Of a stretch of 64,000 bases of DNA, positions 46,801-55,700 are shown in pieces (position 1 is the stretch's first letter; every line of letters begins with the position of its first letter). Origin of the DNA: Antedon mediterranea (Eukaryota; Echinodermata; Crinoidea; Comatulida; Antedonidae); assembly GCF_964355755.1 (NCBI RefSeq), contig NC_092676.1:30391871-30455870 (forward strand). Reading direction: 5' to 3'. Position numbers and translations under genes: made by a program. The notes below the pieces were generated by a model, which saw only the letters and a program-made list of their open reading frames with translations, was not told where the DNA came from and made no database searches.

Positions 46801-49800
46801 ATAAATACTACCTATCAAAAACGAAAAAACCATCAGGCCCAGTGTGTGTGTGTAATTTATATTGAATTTTTCGTTTTATTTCGTCTAATATGTAGGCCCT
46901 AGTCCTAACCGTACTGTGATGTTTTATTTATCTTGCCATTATAATATTATACAAATAATGAATGTTTATGAGTGTAATGGTACAAATAATGGCACGAGGT
47001 GAATGATGAAAGGTTATATCAACGAGGCGATGAGCCGAGTTGATATAACCTTTCATCATTCACCAAGTGCCATTATTTGTACCATTACACGAATACAAAA
47101 CATTCATTATTTGTTTTATATAACATCTAGACGTTTTTTTTTCGTACACAAAAATGTTTCAAAAAGTACTATTTAACGATCGTTAAATAGTACTTTTTGA
47201 AACATTTTTGTGTACGAAAAAAAAAACGTCTCGCGGATGAAAAAAAATCTAGTACACAAATTATCCTATGATATGGCTCTGTACTGTGAAATACAACAGC
47301 GCCACCTGTCGTCTGGTCTCAGTTTCATTTGTAAACACCACCGCGAGATATGCAACAGCAGCAGATATTTGTGTACGATTTGGACATTATGTACTAATTT
47401 CATTCAAAAAGGCATTTAAATTAGCTTTAGATCGTTTTTAGGATTTTGATTAATTAATGGGGACATCCCTACAAGACGTGGAATTGTTGGAAAAACCATA
47501 ATTAGCTTAGATAAGTTCCAATTGTCTGTCGAAGTTTTGCCTTTCAGCCAAGCTAGTACTACTAGGCTACTAGGCCTAGGGTAGCCTAGGCCATGCTAGT
47601 ATTAGGCTAGGCCTAGCCTAGGCGTTTTAGCCTTGCTAGGCCTAGGATTGTTTGGTCGTTTGTTGACATAATTAACACAAAAGTAAGGTGTGTTTACGAA
47701 ATCCATATAAATATAACATTTAATATAAAATTATTAAAAACCAAATGTTACTGTTTTTAATCAATGTGTGTGAATGAAATGTAGTAAGCTTTGGTTAGGG
47801 CTACCTTTTATTTGATTCAAATAACTAGAATTTATATAGATGTTATATAAAACAAATAATGAATGTTTTGTATTCGTGTAATGGTACAAATAATGGCACT
47901 TGGTGAATGATGAAAGGTTATATCAACTCGGCTCATCGCCTCGTTGATATAACCTTTCATCATTCACCTCGTGCCATTATTTGTACCATTACACTCATAA
48001 ACATTCATTATTTGTATACTATAGTAGCACTTTTTGCGTTCCATAGTTTGTAGAGGCCGAGTTGACGGATTAGTTTTTGGCCGAGTTGACGTGAGGCCGA
48101 GTTGACGTGAGGCCGAGTTGACGTGTGGCCGTGTTGACTTGGGGCCGACTTGACTTGGGCCGACTTGACGTGGGGCCGACTTGACTTTGGCCGAGATGGT
48201 TTAGGGCCGAGACGGTTTAGGGCCGAGTTGGATCGAATTCGTCCAAACTATAGAGGGTGATATAACATTTTGAAAAAATACATCAAACCATAGAGGGCGC
48301 TGTTAAATAAAAAATATTGGAATCTATAATTCGTAAACATGGGTGAGCTTGTCCGGAGCGGAGTGGAAATTATTTTTTTTTTTATGTTTATCCATGGGGA
48401 AGAATTGTATTTTATCGGGAGACTCGCGCGATTTAATCACGATAACTTGGAGGTCAGTCTGAACCTTCAGTTGTGTAACATAGTTTAATACATGCGGTTG
48501 AGTCCAACAACTAGGCTATTTTTCATTTGAAAAATTAAATTAAAATTTATAATTTCTTTTTCACCAATTTTTCAGATGAGAATTTTTTCTGGTATTCAAC
48601 CAACAGGTGTGCCACACATTGGAAATTATCTAGGTGCTATTAAACAATGGAAAGATTTACAGGAACAACATAGGCATGTGATGTATAGTATAGTTGATTT
48701 ACATTCTATTGCATTACCACAAGATCCAAAACAACTAAAGACCAGTATCTTGACGACGACTGCCATATTGCTTGCTTGTGGTATCGATCCAGAACGTAGT
48801 ATTCTATTCCAGCAATCGGCTGTAAGTCAAATCTTTTAATCGTGTTGTTTGGAGTTAACTAATATTCTATATTATTTATAGCCTTTTAAACTTTTTAGTT
48901 GGCGGATAACTCCTTGTTATTGTATGGGATCAATATTTTTTTCTGTATTATTATTCTTTCTTTCTCGCTATTTTTGTGCACCTCCTTTTTTGAAAGACGT
49001 CTGAGTTGCGCAACGTGACTTACGCGCTTTTATATGATTGCTCATAGATTAAAAACCAAGCGTAATTTTTTTTTGATACTTGGTGAAAATTTAAGTCATA
49101 TCAAGGTCAAACTTTCTACGGATTAAAAATGGCATGTTTCACAAGAAGTGAAATTTTAAATGAAATTTTACGCGTAAGGTGCGCACGGAGTATGAAAAAC
49201 ATTTTTCTCTTGAATTATATTTTTCAAGCCTTTCTTAGTAATTTTGAAAACAATGTAGACCTTTTCCACTTTAAATAACGCCATACGAACACGTTGAATT
49301 AGACAATTCGCGTGCGTTTTGAATGAAAAAGCTTAAAAAATCGTCAAAATAATGTCTTTTTTAAAACAGTCATAGTTTCTAAAGTAAACCGTGAACTGTT
49401 TATTTTTATTACAAAATCTAGAAGTTGATGAGTTGTAGATATCGGATCATGCATCAATAAGGCTAAACAAACATTGTGACATCATCGTATGGCCACCCGA
49501 ATATAAAATATAGAATCTTTGACTCTTTCGTTATTGCTCATAACATTCAATGGAGCGCATCCCGCTTATCTGTATTCTTTTTTCTCCGAGATTTTAATAT
49601 TGTCTAGGTCAATCAACTTTCGCATGAGATAAAAATATTTTAATTTTTATGACGTCATTATGCCTAACAATTTAAATTACGTGGGTCATTAATTTCATCT
49701 TTACAGTAAATTTTAATCTGTAATAGCTAGTAAGAATAAAATGTGATAATCACGATTAAAACATTTTCTGGAAGCTATTGGATTGTAGATATGAATTCAT

Positions 49801-51374
49801 GTAAACATTTTGCCAATCGGATATTGTGACATCATCATATGGCCACTTGACTTTAAAAGTTGTATTTTCATCTTTTGCGTCATAGTTCATTACATTTAGA
49901 AGAGCGCGCATCAATATTTCACGTATTCAAATTTCTTCTACACGTTAATATTTTGTTGTTGAGATAATTTCCTTCCGAAATTGCTACCTTTGCGTTTCAT
50001 TTTGATACCGTCGCCATGTTAAAAATTGGAATAAATAGCAAGTCCCGTAATTTCACCTATCTACTCTGTATGTGCTATGTATACAGATTATACTGTGTAT
50101 ACTATATGACACAAAATAACAGAATTCAGCAATAAAAACATATCATATTCTTCAGTTCAGGTCATAATGCCATAATCTTTTTCTGTGTGCAATATTCCAA
50201 TGTATGACGTGCACGTGGCGTTTGTGGTGCGGATAACTAACTCGTCTAAGTGACGAGTTTCATGTCTAGTTAAAATTGTTTTTACAGGTAAAAGAGCATG
50301 CAGAGTTAGCCTGGGTGCTTGGGTGTAAAATTACACTGGCTAGACTGAATTCTTTTACACAGTGGAAGGTAAATGCAAGGAGCATTATTTTGTTTTTACT
50401 ATTGTTGAGGACGCTGTGCATTCAAAAAGTCCTTACATGAAGTTGCTGCTTTTGTGGGTGAATGCATCTTTTAATTAATGTATTATATTATTATAATTAG
50501 CTTTACCTTTATTATTGTGTAATTTACCTTCGGGTTTTATTTGTCTAGGCTAAAGTTGGTTCAGACAAGAAAAAAGCATGTGTTGGTTTGTTCACCTATC
50601 CAGTATTACAAAGTGCTGATATTTTATTGTACAAGTAAGTTAATGTTAGAATATCATTTGTACTTTAGTACCCATATCACCTGCTTATACTCTGAGACTG
50701 ACAATCTTGAAATCTGTGACAGGTCAACACATGTTCCTGTTGGTGATGACCAAAAACAGCACTTGGAAATGGCTCAAGAAGTTGCCAGGATATTTAACAA
50801 CAACTATGGTGAATTCTTTCCAATTCCAAAGCCAATTTTTGGTAAGTTTTAGTTTGTTGATCCAATTGGTAATGGTGATTTATATCGTTCTAAAAAATGA
50901 AGACTTTAAATATTTTTTTTTTCAGGTAATGTTACAAAAGTTAAAAGTTTAAGAGATCCAACGATTAAGATGAGTAAATCTGACGACCAGATGTTATCAC
51001 GTATTGAACTGTTAGACACTCATGACCAAATAGTAAAGAAATTAAAAAAAGCTGTTACAGATTTTACGTCTGAAGTGACATATGACCCACAGTCTCGGCC
51101 AGGTGTATCAAATATTGTAATGATACATTCCGCTGTGAGTGGAAAAACAGTTGAAGACATTTGCAATGAAGTGAAAGGACTTGAAACAGCTGAATATAAG
51201 TTAGTTGTTGCAGAGGCTGTCAATGCATTTATTGAACCAATAAGATACAAAGTATCATCATTATTACAAGACAAAGAGTACTTGCAAGATGTTTTAAAAA
51301 CTGGAGCTGATAAAGCCCGTGAAATTGCAGAGAAAAACTACAATGATGTAAAACAACTTGTGGGTTTTATTTGA
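31898..51374 (+). CDS. WARS2: Mitochondrial tryptophanyl-tRNA synthetase
   Basis: Class I aminoacyl-tRNA synthetase charging mitochondrial tRNA-Trp. Exons: 31898-32005, 48576-48821, 50288-50368, 50549-50634, 50723-50841, 50926-51374; 362 residues, all phases compatible, close to the usual length (about 360). Exon 1 encodes only a 36-residue basic presequence (MAASVCRTC ... RRLSTPIS). It joins in phase 0 to exon 2, [20 protein letters not shown], with the HIGH-like HIGN at about residues 50-53. The later KMSKS loop is at about 228-232, followed by [13 protein letters not shown] and the terminal KQLVGFI. Intron 1 is 16.6 kb and almost entirely nested transposons. If exon 1 were skipped, exon 2 itself starts with ATG, which could give a product lacking the presequence. 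Exons 4-6 have a decayed duplicate at 57.5 kb. Confidence 0.9.
32333..34069. mobile_element. Inverted-repeat element, family F, nested in H
   Basis: A 1737 bp element with a 10 bp target duplication AGGCAGGAAA (32323-32332, 34070-34079) that interrupts the left array of H. Termini are GGGTGTGTAGAAAGCGACGA and its inverse. Arms of ~500 bp start with CGACCTCGAATTGGA units of ~15 bp, then TTGCAAGCAAGCAATTGATT, then the core TATGGAACGCCAAGAGTGCA (32611; inverse near 33768-33788). The interior contains CCATGGTTTGACC repeats and element G. Confidence 0.85.
32850..33612. mobile_element. Inverted-repeat element, family G, nested in F
   Basis: Left arm AGTTGAGCTGCCGACAAGTT then GAGGCGCCG; right arm the inverse (CGGCGGCTCAATTTGTCGGC). 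Both arms continue into a CTATGAAACG core (32900 and inverse near 33566). No coding frame. The ends are not delimited by a clean target duplication. Confidence 0.6.
34132..34945. mobile_element. Mutator-like TIR element A, copy 1
   Basis: An 814 bp element with ends CGCTGTGGCTAAAGATACGG and the inverse (TTTAGCCACGGCG) and an exact 9 bp duplication TTTCCTTTT (34123-34131, 34946-34954). The subterminal part contains GGTACCGTA palindromes and GTGTGTGACGTCATCG. No transposase frame; non-autonomous. A 9 bp target duplication is typical of the Mutator superfamily, but superfamily placement is inference. Confidence 0.88.
35055..35804. mobile_element. Mutator-like TIR element A2
   Basis: A 750 bp element with ends CGCCGTGGTTAGGATTCCGG and inverse, and a 9 bp duplication AACAATAAA (35046-35054, 35805-35813). 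It shares only the outer CGCYGTGG(C/T)TA with element A, so it is a second family of the same group. The ends continue into GCACCGGAACTCAACTGCCC and GCATGCGCAATAGCGTG. It interrupts the left arm of D. Confidence 0.88.
36949..39440 (-). mobile_element. 5'-truncated non-LTR retrotransposon (jockey/CR1 group) with reverse transcriptase
   Basis: The main frame at 38791-37193 (532 residues) carries fingers and palm motifs ([36 protein letters not shown]), the catalytic SFADDTTLF, and the LGI..NLNW and C-terminal segments of ORF2. Upstream, the same protein continues in other frames (39054-38722 and 39435-39130), separated by a frameshift near 38790 and further lesions. The endonuclease domain is missing, so the copy is dead. 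The 3' end closes with AAATAAATG, a short spacer and (AATTG)n repeats at 36949-36967. It lies in element H within WARS2 intron 1. Confidence 0.9.
40165..40470. repeat. CGGCCTCACGTCAACT array, left arm of E
   Basis: About 17 units of 16-18 bp, with variants CTCAAGTCAACG and CTCACGTCAACT. The inverse array is at about 48048-48235 with roughly ten units. Confidence 0.92.
41075..43378 (+). mobile_element. Non-LTR retrotransposon fragment (jockey/CR1 group), split by a Helitron
   Basis: The C-terminal part of a reverse transcriptase ORF2 reads from about 41093 to 41544 ([38 protein letters not shown]). It resumes in the same frame at 42952-43189 ([35 protein letters not shown]). The 3' region contains GGCACGCCTTATGGCGAC and ends in an AATAAAATAAAATAAAT tail. 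The catalytic YADD region is absent; the copy is 5'-truncated. A 1407 bp Helitron separates the two parts. Confidence 0.88.
41545..42951 (-). mobile_element. Canonical non-autonomous Helitron
   Basis: Read on the minus strand, it starts TCTATATTATAAGTGAGAGA and ends with the hairpin ACCCGCCC-TG-GGGCGGGT (41556-41573), seven bases (ATAATTG) and CTAG. It sits between A and T with no target duplication. These are the defining Helitron hallmarks. Removing 41545-42951 restores an uninterrupted LINE frame across the junction, which confirms both ends to the base. Near the 5' end are TTTG/TCTG repeats. No Rep/helicase frame is present. Confidence 0.9.
43380..44219. other. Interior of element E, nothing recognised
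   Basis: A/T-rich sequence with short open frames lacking recognisable motifs. Part of the unclassified body of element E. Confidence 0.4.
44220..44878 (+). mobile_element. Non-autonomous Helentron-type (Helitron2-like) element
   Basis: The 5' end ACCTCCGCCAAGGAGGTA is matched by a subterminal inverse GGCGGAGGT at 44845-44853. After it come a hairpin CACTC-TCG-GAGTG, GCTTT and the terminal CTAG. The flanks are T and T. Asymmetric inverted repeats with the 3' copy internal to a terminal hairpin plus CTAG are characteristic of Helentrons. A GTTTGTTTGTTTG tract lies near the 5' end. 659 bp, no coding frame. Confidence 0.75.
45127..45810. mobile_element. MITE with TAAAGGGGCAT ends
   Basis: Left TAAAGGGGCATCCCCACAG then TCCTGTTCCGTTTTGC; right the inverse (GGAACAGGTGTGAATGCCCC then TTTA). 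Subterminal CGTTCCG/CGGAACGG repeats are frequent. 684 bp, no coding frame. The TA at each end may be part of the target site. Confidence 0.75.
46210..46720 (-). mobile_element. LINE 3' fragment with (TATCT)n tail
   Basis: A 117-residue minus-strand frame (46704-46351) with [34 protein letters not shown] and SNRF-like ends resembles the C-terminus of LINE ORF2 proteins. It is followed on the minus strand by a 3' region with GAGGATCAATAAAAGTTATC and a TTATC/TATCT repeat tail at 46212-46235. It belongs to a LINE family distinct from the two others here. Confidence 0.75.
46948..48018. mobile_element. Hairpin-in-hairpin element inside E
   Basis: ~180 bp terminal inverted repeats begin TATACAAATAATGAATG. 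Each arm itself contains a ~119 bp palindrome (46972-47090 and 47876-47995; GTGTAATGGTACAAATAATG ... inverse, loop near AGGCGATGAGCC). A separate 103 bp palindrome lies at 47129-47231. TA-like ends are possible. No coding frame. Confidence 0.8.
47129..47231. repeat. 103 bp near-perfect palindrome centred on CGATCG
   Basis: Arms of ~51 bp (AGACG, T-run, CGTACACAAAAATGTTTC, AAAAAGTACTATTTAA) meet at CGATCG. The only difference is one base in the length of the T/A runs (9 against 10). It has strong cruciform potential. Confidence 0.92.
48901..50269 (+). mobile_element. Probable Helentron-type element in WARS2 intron 2
   Basis: The 3' end has a hairpin AACTCGTC-TAAGT-GACGAGTT (about 50239-50259), then TCATGT and CTAG followed by TT. 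The proposed 5' end GGCGGATAACTCCTTG follows a TT. The segment GCGGATAACT recurs just before the 3' hairpin, but in direct rather than inverse orientation, so the 5' end is uncertain. The interior contains recurrent GTGACATCATCGTATGGCCA (twice) and CGCGTAAGG-like motifs but no protein. Confidence 0.5.
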
Positions 51375-51464
51375 TACTGTTGGTCCACTACAACAACTAC
51401 AAATGAGGTGAGTTTTTTATATTTGGTTTTGGAATTCACAAATTAATCTTGTATGTAAATGTTG

Positions 51465-51520
51465 GTGGTAAGTGGCCGAGCGGTTAAGACAGTGGAACCG
51501 TAATTACGTAGCCATAACTA
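51465..51520 (+). repeat. tRNA-like A-box fragment, possible SINE head
   Basis: GGTAAGTGGCCGAGCGGTTA then AGAC resembles the acceptor/D-arm and A box of a class II tRNA. No B box (GGTTCGANTCC) follows in the next ~80 bp and no cloverleaf closes. It looks like a truncated tRNA or tRNA-derived SINE rather than a gene. Confidence 0.4.
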
Positions 51521-51905
51521 TTTCTATACCATGAACTGTTCTTGTGTGCAACTCCCCTCTCCCACCCATTTACCCTGATGAATATAAAATGAAATATAAA
51601 TAATACATGTGTTAGTTATCAAAAATAATATCAACATTTCATCGCTTCTTAAAAGGAGTGGTTTGACCTTGTTTAAAGGGAGATTAATATTAATTCAAAT
51701 CTAATTCATAAGGTTGTCAAAATTAAGATAAAGATCTGCATTTCTACCAAGGTTATTGAGAACTTTAAAATCTACAGATTTATAATATTGTGCGTTTATT
51801 TTTTAAGATTTTTGATTTAGTCCGACATTCCTTTTTTTTCAGTGAAAGCTTGAATGTGGAGCGCAGAGGAGACACAGAACACTGTTGCCAAAAGTTGCGT
51901 CTCTC

Positions 51906-52090
51906 TAAAGCTTGGTTCCCACTAGAACGTAACGCAAGGACGTAAACGCAACGCAAGCGTTTTAACCAATAACAAGCGAAGTTATAGACAGTTAGCAATC
52001 ACAAGCGAATAAGTCATTGCTTGTGATTGGTCAATTCATTTGTGTTGTGTTACGTCCTTGCGTTGCGTCGCTAGTGGGAACCACGCTTAA
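51906..52090. mobile_element. MITE with GTGGGAACCA ends
   Basis: Left TAAAGCTTGGTTCCCACTAG, right the inverse CTAGTGGGAACCACGCTTAA. Subterminal ACGCAAGGACGTAA / TTACGTCCTTGCGT matches continue the arms. ~185 bp. Confidence 0.75.
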
Positions 52091-52772
52091 CTAATAATAA
52101 AAATTTTAAAAATATGTAAAATTTAAATCTGTACAGATTTGGAGCATATGGAGAAAAATATTGATAAACTATATCCAGAGCTGAAATATTGCATGTAGTA
52201 TACCTATGTTGTTTAATTGTATACTGAAAAAAGCAAATATTAATTAGAGATGATTGAATAAATAAACAAACGAAATGAACCAATATTGCCGTTTAAGAGC
52301 AATGTATATTATTATAGTATATAGTATCCACCCAATTCACATCACCACTTTTGATTGAGTTTGTGTCCATTTTACTTCCCACTTTTTTGTTTATGATTGA
52401 CTTTTACTTCCTTTTGACTCTGAAGAATTAGTCCAATAATCCTTTTGATATCATCTTCATTCAAAACGGTAGTAATTAAATCAAGGATGAATCCGGGATC
52501 TGTTAATAAATACATCTACACCCAACCCTGTGATTAATTGCATCAGTTATACTGTGCGTGGCAACATATACCTGCTAGGCCATATAACCAGAAGTTTGCT
52601 TTATTATCAAGTGCAACACTCAGTTCTTGGTAAGTAGTGTTACTTAAGTTTTACTTCACCACTTTGAGACTATTCAAACATAATAAGTTTTTATGGCAGA
52701 AAGTTACAGAAGTAACTAAGGTGCAGCAAGACGACACACTAACTTGTTTTCCTTGCCTCACATTACAGAGCG
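52091..52772. other. Intergenic region upstream of the WxxW gene
   Basis: No coding frame recognised. CATTACAG just before the ATG at 52773 could be a splice acceptor for an upstream untranslated exon. The promoter is not recognised. Confidence 0.4.
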
Positions 52773-55700
52773 ATGGATACCAAATTGATCCTGGTTGTTT
52801 TTGGAATGTTTGCGGTAATCAATGCAGGTATGTTGTGTTAATCAACCATTGCGGCTTCCATTCTCTTATATGACTACTGTATAAACATGGTCAAACTATA
52901 CTGTATATGCTAAATAGGTAGGAAGAAATATAAGAACAAATGCATTGATGTAACCCTAACCCCAACTATACTGTATATGCTAAATAGGTAGGAAGAAATA
53001 TAAGAACAAATGCATTGATGTAACCCTAACCCTAACTATACTGTATATGCTAAATAGGTAGGAAGAAATATAAGAACAAATGCATTGATGTAACCCTAAC
53101 CCTAACTATACTGTATATGCTAAATAGGTAGGAAGAAATATAAGAACAAATGCATTGATGTTATGTTTCCTTTCCTTATATTTTTTAATGTCGCTGTACA
53201 AAAGGTATTTATAAAGTTATTGGTATTTAAGATAACCTTCTTGGTATTTACAGCCCAATGGACACCCTGGTTTGACCGAGACAATCCATCCGGTACTGGA
53301 GACTGGGAAACTGTGGGCAGTTTGTACAGCGTAAGTGAATTGTCTACGTCTACTTGGTTCTAATACTGTACCATCCTTGCTAATACTTATACAGTATTAG
53401 AAATGTCACACCACACTGTCACAGAGTATGTACATTGTAAAAATAAGTATAAATATAATGTTTTATGTATATTATTATAAGTATAAATATAATGCTGTAT
53501 GTTGTTGATTTCAGGAGAATCCAAATCAAATGTGTCAGAATCCAACAGGCATTCAATGTCAAACTACTAGTGGTGCACATTACACTTCTACTGGAGAGGT
53601 TGTCAGTTGTAGCGCTAGTACTGGTCTTGTTTGTAGGAATGCTGACCAACCTGACAACTATTGTCAGGATTACAGAGTTCGCTTCCTATGTTCAAGTTAG
53701 TAACCCTATAGCTTAACGTAAAGCTTCCTATGTCTAGGTTAGTACTCCTATAGCTTAACGTAAAGCTTCCTATGTCCAGGTTAGTACTCCTATAGCTTAA
53801 CGTAAAGCTTCCTATGTCCAGGTTAGTACTCCTATAGCTTAACGTAAAGCTTCCTATGTCCAGGTTAGTACTCCTATAGCTTAACGTAAAGCTTCCTATG
53901 TCCAGGTTAGTACTCCTATAGCTTAACGTAAAGCTTCCTATGTCCAGGTTAGTACTCCTATAGCTTAACGTAAAGCTTCCTATGTCCAGGTTATTAGTAC
54001 TCCTATAGCTTAACGTAAAGCTTCCTATGTCCAGGTTAGTACCCCTATAGCTTAACGTAAAGCTTCCTATGTCCAGGTTAGTACTCCTATAGCTTAACGT
54101 AAAGCTTCCTATGTCTAGGTTAGTACTCCTATAGCTTAACGTAAAGCTTCCTTTGTTCAGGTTAGTACTCCTATAGCTTAATGTAAAGCTTCCTTTGTTC
54201 AGGTTAGTACTCCTATAGCTTAACGTAAAGCTTCCTATGTCCAGGTTCGTACTCCTATAGCTTAACGTAAAGCTTCCTATGTCCAGGTTAGTACTCTTAT
54301 AGCTTAACGTAAAGCTTCCTATGTCCAGGTTAGTACTCCTATAGCTTAACGTAAAGCTTCCTATGTCCAGGTTAGTACTCCTATAGCTTAACGTAAAGCT
54401 TCCTATGTCCAGGTTAGTACTCCTATAGCTTAACGTAAAGCTTCCTATGTCCAGGTTATTAGTACTCCTATAGCTTAACGTAAAGCTTCCTATGTCCAGG
54501 TTAGTACCCCTATAGCTTAACGTAAAGCTTCCTATGTCCAGGTTAGTACTCCTATAGCTTAACGTAAAGCTTCCTATGTCCAGGTTAGTACTCCTATAGC
54601 TTAACGTAAAGCTTCCTATGTCCAGGTTTAGTACTCCTATAGCTTAACGTAAAGCTTCCTATGTCTAGGTTAGTACTCCTATAGCTTAACGTAAAGCTTC
54701 CTATGTCCAGGTTAGTACTCCTATAGCTTAACGTAAAGCTTCCTATGTCCTGGTTAATTCTACTATAGCTTAACGTAAAGCTTCCTATGTCCAGGTTAGT
54801 ACTCCTATAGCTTAACGTAAAGCTTCCTATGTCCTGGTTAGTACTCCTATAGCTTAACGTAAAGCTTCCTATGTCCAGGTTAGTACTCCTATAGCTTAAC
54901 GTAAAACTTCCTATGCTCAAGTTAGTACTCCTATAGCTTAACGTAAAGCTTCCTATGTCCAGGTTAGTACTCCTATAGCTTAACGTAAAGCTTCCTATGT
55001 TCAGGTTAGTACCTCTATAACTTAACGTAAAGCTTCCTATGTCCAGGTTAGTACTCCTATAGCTTAACGTAAAGCTTCCTATGTCCAGGTTAGTACTCCT
55101 ATAGCTTAACGTAAAGCTTCCTATGTCCAGGTTAGTACTCCTATAGCTTAACGTAAAGCTTCCTATGTCCAGGTTAGTACTCCTATAGCTTAACGTAAAG
55201 CTTCCTATGTCCAGGTTAGTACTCCTATAGCTTAACGTAAAGCTTCCTATGTCCAGGTTAGTACTCCTATATAGCTTAACGTAAAGCTTCCTGATGGTGG
55301 TATTAATAGTACTTAAAATAATTCTATACTGTGTGTTATTTACAGAATACCAATGGACACCCTGGTTTGATCGAGACAATCCATCCGGTAGTGGAGACTG
55401 GGAAACTGTGAGCAGTTTATACAACGTAAGTGAATTTAGAACTAATGTTCTTTGCCTGTCGTGTTTATATATTATATTCATGAAATGTATTATTTGAAAC
55501 TCGTACTTACTTTTTTAATAGCTTATTCATTTGTTTTATTATTGATTGAAAGAAAGAAAATAAATGTTTACGTTGAATTGAATTGAATTGTCTATATCTA
55601 CTTGGTTCTAATACCATCCTTGCTAATACTTAATTAAAAAGGTCACAGAATATGTACATTGTAAACATAAGTATAAATATAATGCTGTATGTTGTTGATT

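Larger units (their letters stand above)
40162..48240. mobile_element. ~8.1 kb inverted-repeat element with array-type ends (family E)
   Basis: Exact 8 bp duplication GTCCAAAC at 40154-40161 and 48241-48248. The left end GGGTGCAGGTCAACTCGGCC and the right end (inverse GAATTCGATCCAACTCGGCC) lead into inverted arrays of a ~17 bp unit, CGGCCTCACGTCAACT. Inside the arrays the arms share GGCCAAAAACTAATC and TATGGAACRCAAAAAGTGCT (40474; inverse 48025-48046). The interior is a LINE broken by a Helitron, a Helentron-like element, a MITE, a LINE fragment and a hairpin-rich element. No transposase recognised. Confidence 0.85.

Noticed and set aside
51465-51560. Functional tRNA gene (Ser/Leu-like)
   Set aside because: An A-box-like stretch is present, but no B box, T arm or closing acceptor stem follows within tRNA distance.
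54594-55481. 295-residue minus-strand open frame with 14-residue repeats
   Set aside because: It is the 42 bp satellite read in reverse. 42 is a multiple of 3, so any stop-free frame stays open; there is no signal, domain or independent start.
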